Source: Lysobacterales bacterium (lineage in GTDB: Bacteria; Pseudomonadota; Gammaproteobacteria; Xanthomonadales; Ahniellaceae). Taken from it: a stretch of DNA of 64,000 bases. Made by a program: the position numbers and the translations under genes. The notes under the pieces were generated by a model. That model was not told the DNA's origin. It searched no databases and was given only the letters and a program-made list of their open reading frames with translations. The stretch spans positions 372,001-436,000 of the forward strand of contig JADJCM010000001.1 of NCBI GenBank assembly GCA_016703225.1, given 5' to 3'. This document shows, piece by piece, positions 44,042 through 52,131 of this stretch; the first letter of the stretch is position 1, and each line of letters starts with the position of its first letter.

Positions 44042-44704
44042 ATGTTCGATCCGCAACGATTGCTCGGCCAACTCCTCGGCGACGCCCTCGGTGGCGATTT
44101 CGGACATCGCCGCAAGCGCGGCAGTGGTCTCAGCTTCGGCACCAAGGCGCAACTTGGGCTCGGCGCCTTGGGCGTGGCCATGGCCGCCTACGAACATTTT
44201 TCGCAGCAGAAGCCCACCGAGCCGGCAACCACAGCGGGCGCGATGCCACCTCCCGCGCCGGCCTATGCCGCTGCAATCGCCGCTGCGGTGCCGCCCGGAC
44301 CGCCGCCACCGGCGCCCGCCGCAACCATCGATCCCGCCCTGCTGCCGCAGGAGCAAGCCGACGCCGTGCTGTTGGTGCAGAGCATGATCGCCGCCGCTGC
44401 GGCCGATGGCGTGATCGACCCCACGGAGCGCCAGCGCGTGCTCGATCGTGCCTGCGCAGCCGGCGTCGATGCCGAAACACGCAGTTTCCTCGAAGCCGAG
44501 CTTGCGGTGCCGAAATCCGCAGACAGGATCGGCGCCCTCACCCGCCCCGGCCTGACGCGCGAGGTCTACGCCGCCGCTGCAGTAGCAATCGACATCGACA
44601 GCGAGGCCGAGCGTCGCTTCCTGCAGACGCTCGGCAATGCACTCGGCCTCGACGAGGACGCGCGCATCGCGATCCACGAACAGATCGAGGGTCGGGTGGT
44701 GTGA
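44042..44704 (+). CDS. DUF533 family protein (TerB-like fold)
   Basis: 220 aa. N-terminal Gly-rich stretch with a hydrophobic segment (LSFGTKAQLGLGALGVAMAAY), an Ala/Pro-rich linker (about 60-100), and a C-terminal DUF533/TerB-like helical domain: LLVQSMIAAAAADGVIDPTE (the DG.ID metal-binding loop) and AVAIDIDSEAERRFLQTLG. This is typical of inner-membrane-associated DUF533 proteins. The C-terminal loop acids could bind a metal. It is followed by a 34-bp perfect hairpin. Confidence 0.88.
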   Translation: MFDPQRLLGQLLGDALGGDFGHRRKRGSGLSFGTKAQLGLGALGVAMAAYEHFSQQKPTEPATTAGAMPPPAPAYAAAIAAAVPPGPPPPAPAATIDPALLPQEQADAVLLVQSMIAAAAADGVIDPTERQRVLDRACAAGVDAETRSFLEAELAVPKSADRIGALTRPGLTREVYAAAAVAIDIDSEAERRFLQTLGNALGLDEDARIAIHEQIEGRVV

Positions 44705-44706
44705 AA

Positions 44707-44793
44707 AGCATCGCGGGCCGGAGCCCGCTCCCACAGGTGCACGGACGAACCTTCATGGAGCACCTGTGGGAGCGGGCTCCGGCCCGCGATGCT
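44707..44793. repeat. 34-bp perfect inverted repeat between convergent genes
   Basis: Arms 44707-44740 and 44760-44793 are perfect complements (AGCATCGCGGGCCGGAGCCC.. and its inverse) with a 19-base loop. It starts just after the stop of the DUF533 gene and ends 8 bp before the stop of the peptidase on the other strand. The GTGGGAGCGGGCTCCGGCCC words are typical of REP-like elements. It may stop transcription from both sides. Confidence 0.9.
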
Positions 44794-44801
44794 CTTGATG
44801 C

Positions 44802-46040
44802 CTATTTCAGCAACGGCGTCGCCAACACCCTGGATTTGCCGCCGAGAACCTTTTCGGCGGCGGCGATGAACTCGGCGGTCGAGACCTTGCGCAGCACGCG
44901 CAGGATGCGAGTGACATCGTCGATATCCTTGTTGCCCCTGGTGCGCGCCCGAATCTCATCGTCGAGTTCGCGCAGCAGCACGACCGCACGCGCGGTGATC
45001 TCGGCGCTGGAATGCTCGGTGCGCAGCGACTTCACGCCACGCCCCCAGTCGCGCAGGCTGCGATAGACGCGTTCGCGGCGGTCGTCGCTCATGCCGCCGG
45101 CGCGCCAGACCAGTTCCACCGAATAGAACTCGGCCAGGCCCTCGGCGATCCAGTCGGAGCGGTTCTCGGCGCTGATGCGCGTGACCACGTGGGTGAGTTC
45201 ATGGAACAGGGTGCTGGTCGCGTTTTCGCTGACCAGAGGGCGCTGCGAATGGAAGAACAGCGAGTTCGGCGCCGACAGCCCGCCGCGCCACATCGGATCG
45301 CCGGCGCCGACGATCAGGATCTTCTTCGGCGTCTTGCCGAACGCGCCCTCGATTTCAGACCAGACCAGATGGATCATGGTCAGCGCGTCCATGCGGTCGA
45401 GCGGGTCGCCCTTGGGCGCACCGATCGACACTTCCGTCAACCCGAGTTGATCGCGACGAGTGCCGACCTTGCCGGCGATGATCCACCCGATCGGTCGGTC
45501 GAAACGACGCTCGGTATTGTCGACGACGAAGCGCCCGTCCGGCAGACGCATCCAGCCGGTATCGACATTGGTCCAACCCGGGGGCAGCACGAAGCGCAGA
45601 TGCGCGACCGACTCGGTGCCCTTCTTCATCTTCGCGGTGATGAACGGAATCACCTTGTCGCCGCGGAACAGCGCCCAGTCGGCAGTCATGCGCGCGTCGA
45701 AGTCGCCGCTGTCGCGCTTGCGCGTGATGCGAACCAGATAACTCAACTTCGAGCCCGGACCGGTCGGCGTCCACACCGCACTGCCGGCGGCACCCGTGAC
45801 GAATTGGCCCTGGCTCGCCTTGAAGCCGCTGTAGCGCTTGGCGTCGAAGCCGATGCCGAGCCGCGTCACGCGCTCGGCACCCTTGCCGAGCGCGATCGTG
45901 ACCCGCGCCTGGTCCTGCGCCGGCAGCAACTCGATCGTGTAGTCGAGCGCGAAGGTCTGCCTCGCCACCGTCTGGGCACGCCCATCGACGCCGGACAGCA
46001 GCAGGAGCACGAGAACAACCAGATGGACAGGTCGGGACAT
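44802..46040 (-). CDS. Secreted M61-like HExxH peptidase
   Basis: 412 aa from MSRPVHLVVLVLLLLSG at 46040; the open frame beyond runs through the next gene and is not protein-like. Signal peptide, then an N-terminal beta domain, then the gluzincin motif FHELTHVVTRIS (HELTH) followed by IAEGLAEFYSVEL, where the Glu would be the third zinc ligand. The first strands (FALDYTIELLPAQDQARVTI) resemble those of M61 glycyl aminopeptidases. Extracytoplasmic peptidase, substrate unknown. TAG stop. Confidence 0.8.
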   Translation of the reverse strand: MSRPVHLVVLVLLLLSGVDGRAQTVARQTFALDYTIELLPAQDQARVTIALGKGAERVTRLGIGFDAKRYSGFKASQGQFVTGAAGSAVWTPTGPGSKLSYLVRITRKRDSGDFDARMTADWALFRGDKVIPFITAKMKKGTESVAHLRFVLPPGWTNVDTGWMRLPDGRFVVDNTERRFDRPIGWIIAGKVGTRRDQLGLTEVSIGAPKGDPLDRMDALTMIHLVWSEIEGAFGKTPKKILIVGAGDPMWRGGLSAPNSLFFHSQRPLVSENATSTLFHELTHVVTRISAENRSDWIAEGLAEFYSVELVWRAGGMSDDRRERVYRSLRDWGRGVKSLRTEHSSAEITARAVVLLRELDDEIRARTRGNKDIDDVTRILRVLRKVSTAEFIAAAEKVLGGKSRVLATPLLK

Positions 46041-46057
46041 GGGAAGTTTCGCCGGGA

Positions 46058-46840
46058 TCAAGGACGGCAGTGTGCCGCCCATTGGGCAGCGAACACCGCA
46101 AATGCCGCGGACACGTTCAGGCTTTCGACAGCACCGCTGCCGGGAATGCCGACGCGGCGATCGCATCGCGCGACCAGGGCTTCGCTCATGCCGGCCTCCT
46201 CCGCACCCATCACGAACACTGCGCGCGCCGGCGGCGGTTGCGTGAACAGGCTCTCGCCGCCGCGCACGACGGTCGCGAGCAGCTGGAAATCCTGGCGGTG
46301 CAGCAGCCCGATCGCGGCATCGGCGCCATCGATGCCGACCAGCGGAACCGCTTCCGCGCCACCCTCGGCGACGCGACAGGCCGCGCCCGAGAGACCAAGG
46401 CCGGCGTCGCGCGGCAGGATCAGCCCGGCACATCCGAAGTGCGCGGCACTGCGCAACATCGCGCCGAGATTGTGCGGATTGCCGACACCGTCCAGCCACG
46501 CGAACCACGCCGGCTGCGTCGGCGAGATCGCCGCGAGCGCGTCCTCGAGCGAGCGCAGCGGCGCGCGCAGCACTTCGAAGCAGACGCCTTCGTGATGCTG
46601 CGACTTGGTCAGCTTCTCCAGCTCCTCGCCCGGCAGCAGGCGATAGCCGAGCCGGTTCGCCACGCAATACGAGATCACCTCGCGCAACTCGCCGAGCAGC
46701 TCCTTGTCCAGATAGACCTTGCGAATCGCCGCCCGCCGATGATGAAACACGGCCATGCACGCATGCAGGCCGAACACCCGCATCTCCGACTGGCGTCGCC
46801 CACGGCGCGCGTCGGCAATCCGCTCGATTGGCGTGTACAT
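46058..46840 (-). CDS. TrmH/SpoU-family RNA methyltransferase
   Basis: 260 aa, MYTPIERIADARRG (MRVFGLHACM at residue 20 is an alternative start). The N-terminal substrate-binding domain (VFGLHACMAVFHHRRAAIRK, KSQHHEGVCFEV) and the knotted SpoU domain are present: DGVGNPHNLGAMLRSAAHFG, FVMGAEEAGMSE, IPGSGAVESLNVSAAFAV. It is probably a 2'-O-ribose methyltransferase of rRNA or tRNA, close to the RlmB/YfiF type. Its ATG overlaps the stop of the upstream gene. Confidence 0.92.
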   Translation of the reverse strand: MYTPIERIADARRGRRQSEMRVFGLHACMAVFHHRRAAIRKVYLDKELLGELREVISYCVANRLGYRLLPGEELEKLTKSQHHEGVCFEVLRAPLRSLEDALAAISPTQPAWFAWLDGVGNPHNLGAMLRSAAHFGCAGLILPRDAGLGLSGAACRVAEGGAEAVPLVGIDGADAAIGLLHRQDFQLLATVVRGGESLFTQPPPARAVFVMGAEEAGMSEALVARCDRRVGIPGSGAVESLNVSAAFAVFAAQWAAHCRP

Positions 46841-48252
46841 CAGAAGCCTCCACCGGTCTTGAAGCCCCCACCACCGCGGAAGCCGCCACCGGTGCGGAAC
46901 CCGCCACCGCTGCCGAATCCACCGCCACCACCGCTGCGCGGCGAGCGCGTGACTGGCGGGATGCGCACACGATGGTGGCGATTCACTTCCTCCCAGGCAT
47001 CGTTCACACGCACTGCACCGCGCAGCAGGCGATCGAGGATCGCACCGACGGCGAGGCCATTCTCGAACTCGGAGTTGCTGCTGTCATAGGCCTGGGCACG
47101 AAAGCGCGTGCGCAACTGCTCGGCATCGGTCAATTGCTTCAGCAACAGCGTCTGCTGCTGCTCGAGCCGCGCGACCTGCTCGGTCAGCTGGCTGGATTCG
47201 GTTCGCGCATTCGCGAGCGCCGCGACCATGGCGTCGTCGCGCGGCGTCGCGGTGCCCTGGGCATCGCTGCGCAACTGGTTCAGTTCCTCGCGACCGAGCT
47301 GGGCGGCGATCACGCTCACCGCCTCGGTCGTGAATGGATCATTGCCGGCGACCATCGCCGCGCGTTGCTCGAGCTGCTGCTGATGCTGGCCTTCCTCGAC
47401 CTCGATCGCCTGCTCGGCCGCATCCAGCGCTGCCTCGCCGGCATCGAGCGCAGCTTCAAGCGCGGACACGCCGGCTGCGGACAGCGCCGCGTCCTCGGCT
47501 GCGGTCAGCGCGGCATCGGCCTCGGCGGCCGCGGCGTCCTGGCTATCGGCATGCGCAGCGAGGTGGTCGGCGAGCGCCAGCAGCATGCGGTAGTTGCGAT
47601 GCGCGCCGTCATAACCCACGAGTCTTGCCACCCACTGATCGAGCGTGCGCGTCAGTGCATTCGCCGCGTACTCGGGGAAGCCGAAACGACCCTGCCACAG
47701 ATACATGAACAACTTGTCCGCTTCGTAGGGCTTGCGCTTGCGTTCGCGATCCTCGGCGGCGACGCGTGCCTTCTCGCGCGCCAGCCGGGCCATGTCGGCA
47801 GCCCGCATCGCTTTCGCCTGCAGCGCCTGATAGTCGGCGGTGGCCGCCACTGCGCTGCGTACCGCGGTGGCGGCCTCGGTCACCCGCGTCTGCGCGGCAT
47901 CGCGCTCGGCCAGGCGCGCGCTGCGCGTCGCCAACAACTCCTGCTGGCGCACCTCGGAGGTCGAGATCGCCGCATTCAACGCATCCAGCGCCGCGGCACG
48001 CTGCTCGAGCAAATTGAGCGCGCGCTGGTCGGCGGCGTCGATGCCGGCCGCGACCTGATTCGCCTGCAGCAGGTCCAGGCGCAGCCTGGCCAGCTCGCGC
48101 GTCTGCCCGCTCTCCTGGGTACGCGCGGCATTGCGACGAGCGCTGAGTACATTGAGTTCGTTCGCGAGCACATGCGTCTGCGCCCGCAGGGCCTCGATGC
48201 GTTGGTCGATGTCGCGCAGCACCGCTTGTCCGGATTGCATCGCGCTCACCAT
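46840..48252 (-). CDS. Long coiled-coil protein with Gly-Phe-rich tail
   Basis: 470 aa. I do not recognise it. Almost the whole length is predicted coiled coil with Ala, Gln, Glu and Arg (LRAQTHVLANELNVLSARRN, LTEQVARLEQQQTLLL), interrupted near residues 180-215 by a globular patch (ADKLFMYLWQGRFGFPEYAA). The tail has short GGGF repeats (SGGGGGFGSGGGF and so on). No signal peptide. It overlaps the next gene by 7 bp at its start and the TrmH-like gene by 1 bp at its end, so the three or four genes form one operon. Confidence 0.75.
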   Translation of the reverse strand: MVSAMQSGQAVLRDIDQRIEALRAQTHVLANELNVLSARRNAARTQESGQTRELARLRLDLLQANQVAAGIDAADQRALNLLEQRAAALDALNAAISTSEVRQQELLATRSARLAERDAAQTRVTEAATAVRSAVAATADYQALQAKAMRAADMARLAREKARVAAEDRERKRKPYEADKLFMYLWQGRFGFPEYAANALTRTLDQWVARLVGYDGAHRNYRMLLALADHLAAHADSQDAAAAEADAALTAAEDAALSAAGVSALEAALDAGEAALDAAEQAIEVEEGQHQQQLEQRAAMVAGNDPFTTEAVSVIAAQLGREELNQLRSDAQGTATPRDDAMVAALANARTESSQLTEQVARLEQQQTLLLKQLTDAEQLRTRFRAQAYDSSNSEFENGLAVGAILDRLLRGAVRVNDAWEEVNRHHRVRIPPVTRSPRSGGGGGFGSGGGFRTGGGFRGGGGFKTGGGF

Positions 48253-49514
48253 TCCGTGATGGCACCGCCGGCGACGGCGATGCGGTAGTCGGCTTCGAGT
48301 TCGCCGCGACGTTTCTCGCCGACGACGGCATCGTCGATCAGACCGTTGTCGAGCTTGTCGGCCTTGACGCGTTCGTACTCGGCCGGCGGCACGCGGATCG
48401 CGAACAGCGACACCGACTGCGATTGCTGGGTCTCCTCGTTCGTCACCGGCAGCAGGATCGCGTGGCCGGCGCCATCGATCGCCTCGACCACGAGGTAGTA
48501 GTTCTTTCCATCCGGCGCGGCCTCGTGATAGCGCCAGACGCCGCTCTGCACGCCTTCGCGATTGACGATGCGCAGGGTGTAGGCGAGGTCGAGCACGGCG
48601 GCCGCCTGTTCCAGCTGCCCGACCGCGGTGCTCGCGGCCACGTCATCGGCCGCGGTCAGTGCCGACTCGGCGCGTGCGCGCGCGTCCTGCACGGTCGCGC
48701 TTGCGCGTTCGCCGATGGCCATCGACGCCAGCCGCGCATTCGCGGCATCGAAGCGGCGCGCGGCGAGCATCAGCCGCTCACCCGCCTTGATGCGCCCTTC
48801 CAGCGACGAAAGTTGCGCCTCGGCGGCATCCAGGCGCTCGCGCAGCGGCGCGAGTTGCGCGTAGCTGGCCTCCGGCGCATCCGCGAATGGGTCCTGCGCC
48901 ACCGCCGCAATGCCACTGGCGGCGGCGAGTGTCGGCGCCGCATGGGCCTGGCCCTGACCAAGCTCGCGACCGAGCGCGGACAGGTGTGCCGACACCACTG
49001 CCGGTGCATCCACCGCCCACGCGCGCGGAAACGCCGAAAGGCTTTCGGCCAATACTTTCAGGCGTTCGCCGCGCTGCTGCAGTGACTGCACGGACTCTGT
49101 GTACTCGCCGTATTCGCGCGCAGCCACCCACGCATTCGGAATGGCGACCACGGCATAACCGAACGCCAGCACGAACCCCGCGATCAGCGAGCGCTTGGCC
49201 CAGCGCCAGCGGTCGACCCAGACCTCGGCGAGCCGCAACGCGAACGATCGCGGCGGCGGCGTGTAGGCGAAACGGTCCTGCTTGAGTTCCTCGACGCCCT
49301 TGCGAATGAGCGCCGAGGTGACCTCGATGCCCTGGCTCGCATAGATCTGCTGGACGCGTGCGACGAACGCATCATCACGCAGGTCCGAGGCGAGTTCGCG
49401 CTCGACCAGCGACTGCTCGTGACGCAAGGTGTCGACGATGTCCATGGCGAGCATCAGCTCGTCCATCGACGTGCGCGCCTGGCCGAGCACCGGCTGCCGT
49501 GAACTCACGAGCAC
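48246..49514 (-). CDS. Single-span membrane protein (DUF6384-like) with coiled coil
   Basis: Up to 422 aa. The first GTG (49514) lies in a repeat element, so the ATG at 49466 (MDELMLAMDIVDTLRHEQ, 406 aa) or the GTG at 49508 is more likely. A cytosolic N-terminus with a VERELASDLRDDAFVARVQQ helix precedes one membrane helix (SLIAGFVLAFGYAVVAIP), a long coiled coil (ESVQSLQQRGERLKVLAE) and a C-terminal domain with GKNYYLVVEAIDGAGHAILL and PPAEYERVKADKLDNG. From memory it resembles DUF6384, of unknown role. It is cotranslated with the coiled-coil protein. Confidence 0.75.
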   Translation of the reverse strand: MLVSSRQPVLGQARTSMDELMLAMDIVDTLRHEQSLVERELASDLRDDAFVARVQQIYASQGIEVTSALIRKGVEELKQDRFAYTPPPRSFALRLAEVWVDRWRWAKRSLIAGFVLAFGYAVVAIPNAWVAAREYGEYTESVQSLQQRGERLKVLAESLSAFPRAWAVDAPAVVSAHLSALGRELGQGQAHAAPTLAAASGIAAVAQDPFADAPEASYAQLAPLRERLDAAEAQLSSLEGRIKAGERLMLAARRFDAANARLASMAIGERASATVQDARARAESALTAADDVAASTAVGQLEQAAAVLDLAYTLRIVNREGVQSGVWRYHEAAPDGKNYYLVVEAIDGAGHAILLPVTNEETQQSQSVSLFAIRVPPAEYERVKADKLDNGLIDDAVVGEKRRGELEADYRIAVAGGAITEW

Positions 49515-49628
49515 CCCACCCCGGCCATCCCCTCCGCGCTACGCGCGCGAGGGAGGGAGCAGAAGCATCGCCCTTCTCCTCCCCTTCGCGCAGCGAGGGG
49601 GAGGCCGGGAGGGGGTCGCTCTTGGCCG
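49510..49628. repeat. Inverted intergenic repeat (CCCTCCC-type), copy 2
   Basis: Same element as at 29849, with CCCCACCCCGGCC at one side and GGAGGCCGGGAGGGGGTCGC at the other; the middle contains CTCCCCTTCGCGCAGCGAGG. It lies between the TelA-like gene and the DUF6384-like gene and overlaps the apparent GTG start of the latter. Confidence 0.75.
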
Positions 49629-49643
49629 CACCGAATCATCGCG

Positions 49644-50807
49644 TCAGCGCGCTGCCGGCAGCGTCGCCGCCGCGCGGCTGAGTGCGACCAGGCGCTGCTT
49701 GCCGTCTTCGACCGCGGCCTGGATCTCGCGCTCGTTGGCGCTCGAGAGGTCACGCATCTCGTCGATGATCTGCACCGACTTCTCCTGAAAGCTGACCACC
49801 GAATCGACCAGCTTGGCGACCGATTCCGCACGCAGGGTCGGGCCGTAGCCGGCACGCGTCGCCTCTTCCAGCACCTTGGTGCCGATCTCGCCCAGCGTCT
49901 CCAGGCTCTTGTTCATGCCTTCCTTCATCGCATCCAGCGTCTGCGTGCTTTCGTGCAGGCCGTGCATGCCGGTGAACGAGGCCGAGAGCGCAGTGAACAC
50001 GGTTTCGTTGGTGCCGAAGAACATCACCGCCTGCGAATAGACGCGTTCCTTGGCGTCGGTGATCTGCATCAGCCGCGCCATCACCACTTCGGTGGTGTTG
50101 TAGGAGATCGACAGGTTCTCGGCCAGGTCCTTGGCGATCTGGTAGCGCTTGTCCTCGTCCTGCAGCGCACGCATCGCGACATCACGCGCCATCTCGAGCT
50201 TTGCGTGCGCTTCGCGATCGGCACCTGTGCTGGCATTGACCGCATCCGAGGCCGTCTGCAGCGCCGCACGCGTCGCGCTCAGCGACTCCTCGGCCTTCTT
50301 CAGCACGTTGAAGCCGAGCACCTGTGATTCCTTGAGTGCGCCGCGGAAATCGCGATAGGCATCGAGGATGGTCTGCTCGCGCTGGATCTGTTCCTTCGAG
50401 TCCTTGGCAACATCGAGGTAGGTGTCCTTGATGCGCGCGAAGCGGCTCGGGATGTCGCCACGGGTGACCTTCATCCAGATGTTGGACAGGCGTTCCATGG
50501 TGTCGATCTTGCCATCCTCGACTTGCGCGACCATCGCCTTGGCGTCGTCGCGGATGCTGTTGAAGGCTTCGGTGATGCCGCGATAACGCTCGCCGATCGA
50601 CATCGCCGAGATCTGCTCGCGCACGACCTCGTTGAACAGCGACGCCTGCGACAAGGTGCGCGCAATCGCGACGGTCTTGTCCGGGTCGAGGTGGGCGATG
50701 CGGTCGATCAAGGCCACGACCGGCGCTTCCTCGGGCTGCGACTTGATCAGACCGAGATCACGCAGCGCACCGAGTGCCTGGTCGAGTTGCTTGAGCGGAG
50801 TGGTCAT
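49644..50807 (-). CDS. TelA-like coiled-coil protein (toxic-anion-resistance type)
   Basis: 387 aa from MTTPLKQLDQALGALRDL at 50807; the longer frame is rejected because it passes through a repeat element. The whole protein is helical: LIDRIAHLDPDKTVAIARTL, SIGERYRGITEAFNSIRD, KEQIQREQTILDAYRDFRG and IAKDLAENLSISYNTTEVV are reminiscent of TelA/toxic-anion-resistance proteins. It has no signal peptide or membrane helix. It begins the unit TelA-like, DUF6384-like, coiled coil, TrmH-like. Confidence 0.7.
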   Translation of the reverse strand: MTTPLKQLDQALGALRDLGLIKSQPEEAPVVALIDRIAHLDPDKTVAIARTLSQASLFNEVVREQISAMSIGERYRGITEAFNSIRDDAKAMVAQVEDGKIDTMERLSNIWMKVTRGDIPSRFARIKDTYLDVAKDSKEQIQREQTILDAYRDFRGALKESQVLGFNVLKKAEESLSATRAALQTASDAVNASTGADREAHAKLEMARDVAMRALQDEDKRYQIAKDLAENLSISYNTTEVVMARLMQITDAKERVYSQAVMFFGTNETVFTALSASFTGMHGLHESTQTLDAMKEGMNKSLETLGEIGTKVLEEATRAGYGPTLRAESVAKLVDSVVSFQEKSVQIIDEMRDLSSANEREIQAAVEDGKQRLVALSRAAATLPAAR

Positions 50808-50855
50808 GGCCTGTCCTCGTGGGTGGGTTCGGGAGGCGGAGATGATAGAGCGAGC

Positions 50856-50961
50856 CCACCCCAACCCTCCCCTCCGCGCTGCGCGCGCAAGGGAGGGGGC
50901 AAAAGCCCCGCACTTCTCCTCCCTTTCGCGCAGCAAGGGGGAGGCCGGGAGGGGGTCGCTC
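50856..50961. repeat. Inverted intergenic repeat (CCCTCCC-type), copy 3
   Basis: Third copy of the element at 29849 and 49510. CCCACCCCAACCCTCCCCTC at the left and GGAGGCCGGGAGGGGGTCGC at the right, with an inverted GCGCGCAAGGGAGGGG core. It fills the gap between the aldolase stop and the TelA-like start. Confidence 0.75.
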
Positions 50962-51978
50962 TTACGCAGCCATATCCGGCGTCCAACGCCCGAGCGCGGC
51001 CATGCCGTTTTCACGGGCGCGGCTGGCGACGATGGTCTGGGCCTTGGCGAAGTTGCCGACCAGGTCCTGCGACCACAGCTTGAGCGCCGCCGACTGCATC
51101 GCGCGACCGTAGGAGAACGACAACGGCCAAGGATGCGGACCGATCTGGTTCATCAGGTTCAGGTGTGCGGTCGCGTCCAGATCGGACTGGCCACCGGACA
51201 GGAACACGATGCCCGGAATCGCGGAGGGCACGGCCGACTTCAGGCAGCGCACGGTCAGCTCGGCCACTTCCTCGGCACTGGCCCTCTCCGCGCAATCCTT
51301 GCCGCTGATGACCATGCTCGCCTTCAAAATCACGCCTTCCAGCATCACGTTGTGCTCATACAACGCGCCGAACAGGGCGCGCAGCGCGGCCTCGGTGACG
51401 TCGTAGCAGGTGTCGATGTCGTGGTTGCCGTCCATCAGCACCTCGGGCTCGACCATCGGCACGATGCCGGCTTCCTGGCACAGCGCCGCGTAGCGTGCGA
51501 GTGCATGCGCGTTGGCGTCGATGCCGGTCGCACTCGGCATGTCGTCACCGATGCTGATGACGGCACGCCATTTCGCAAACTTGGCGCCGAGACGGGCGTA
51601 CTCATTCAACCGATCGCGCAGGCCGTCGAGACCTTCGGTAACCACTTCGCCGGGGAAGCCGGCCAGCGGCTGCGGCCCCTTGTCGACCTTGATGCCGGGC
51701 AGGATGCCGCGGTCGAGCATGATCTTGGTGAAAGGCACGCCGTCACGCGTGCTCTGGCGGATGGTTTCGTCGTACAGGATTGCGCCGGAGATGTGGTCGG
51801 CCAGGTTCGGCGCGGTCAGCAGCATCTCGCGATAGGCGCGGCGGTTTTCTTCCGTGCAGTCAATGCCGACGCCGTCGAAGCGCTTCTTGATCGTGGTGTT
51901 CGACTCGTCGATGGCGATGATGCCCTTACCGGCGGCCACCATGGCCTGCGCGGTTTCTTCCAGTTGATCGATGCTCAT
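50962..51978 (-). CDS. Class I fructose-bisphosphate aldolase
   Basis: 338 aa from MSIDQLEETAQAMVAAGKGI at 51978 (a GTG or Met seven codons earlier is possible). The class I signature is GIIAIDESNTTIKKRFDGVG, with VEPEVLMDGNHDIDTC and the Schiff-base Lys in LEGVILKASMV. It splits fructose 1,6-bisphosphate in glycolysis and gluconeogenesis, without a metal. It stands alone on the minus strand. TAA stop. Confidence 0.95.
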   Translation of the reverse strand: MSIDQLEETAQAMVAAGKGIIAIDESNTTIKKRFDGVGIDCTEENRRAYREMLLTAPNLADHISGAILYDETIRQSTRDGVPFTKIMLDRGILPGIKVDKGPQPLAGFPGEVVTEGLDGLRDRLNEYARLGAKFAKWRAVISIGDDMPSATGIDANAHALARYAALCQEAGIVPMVEPEVLMDGNHDIDTCYDVTEAALRALFGALYEHNVMLEGVILKASMVISGKDCAERASAEEVAELTVRCLKSAVPSAIPGIVFLSGGQSDLDATAHLNLMNQIGPHPWPLSFSYGRAMQSAALKLWSQDLVGNFAKAQTIVASRARENGMAALGRWTPDMAA

Positions 51979-52085
51979 GGCGGCGTCCCGGCTCAGCAAC
52001 AGGGGCGCGGAGTATAGCCGAGGTCACTGAGATCGCAGCCGCAGGCCGTCCCACAAGCAGGCTCCCACTCCGGGACGCCGCAAAT

Positions 52086-52113
52086 GAAAACGGCACCCGA
52101 AGGTGCCGTTTTC
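52086..52113 (-). terminator. Rho-independent terminator, 12-bp stem with UUCG loop
   Basis: GAAAACGGCACC and GGTGCCGTTTTC pair perfectly around a TTCG loop (minus strand), and T-rich sequence follows. It lies 19 bp after the stop of the surface protein gene at 52132; the A-rich stem base would also allow it to work on the other strand. Confidence 0.85.
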
Positions 52114-52131
52114 GTCTCCAGAACGCGTCGA

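Noticed and set aside
44802..46970. One 722-codon protein upstream-extended from the HExxH peptidase
   Set aside because: The extension is the wrong frame of the TrmH-like gene; a signal peptide at 46040 marks the true start.
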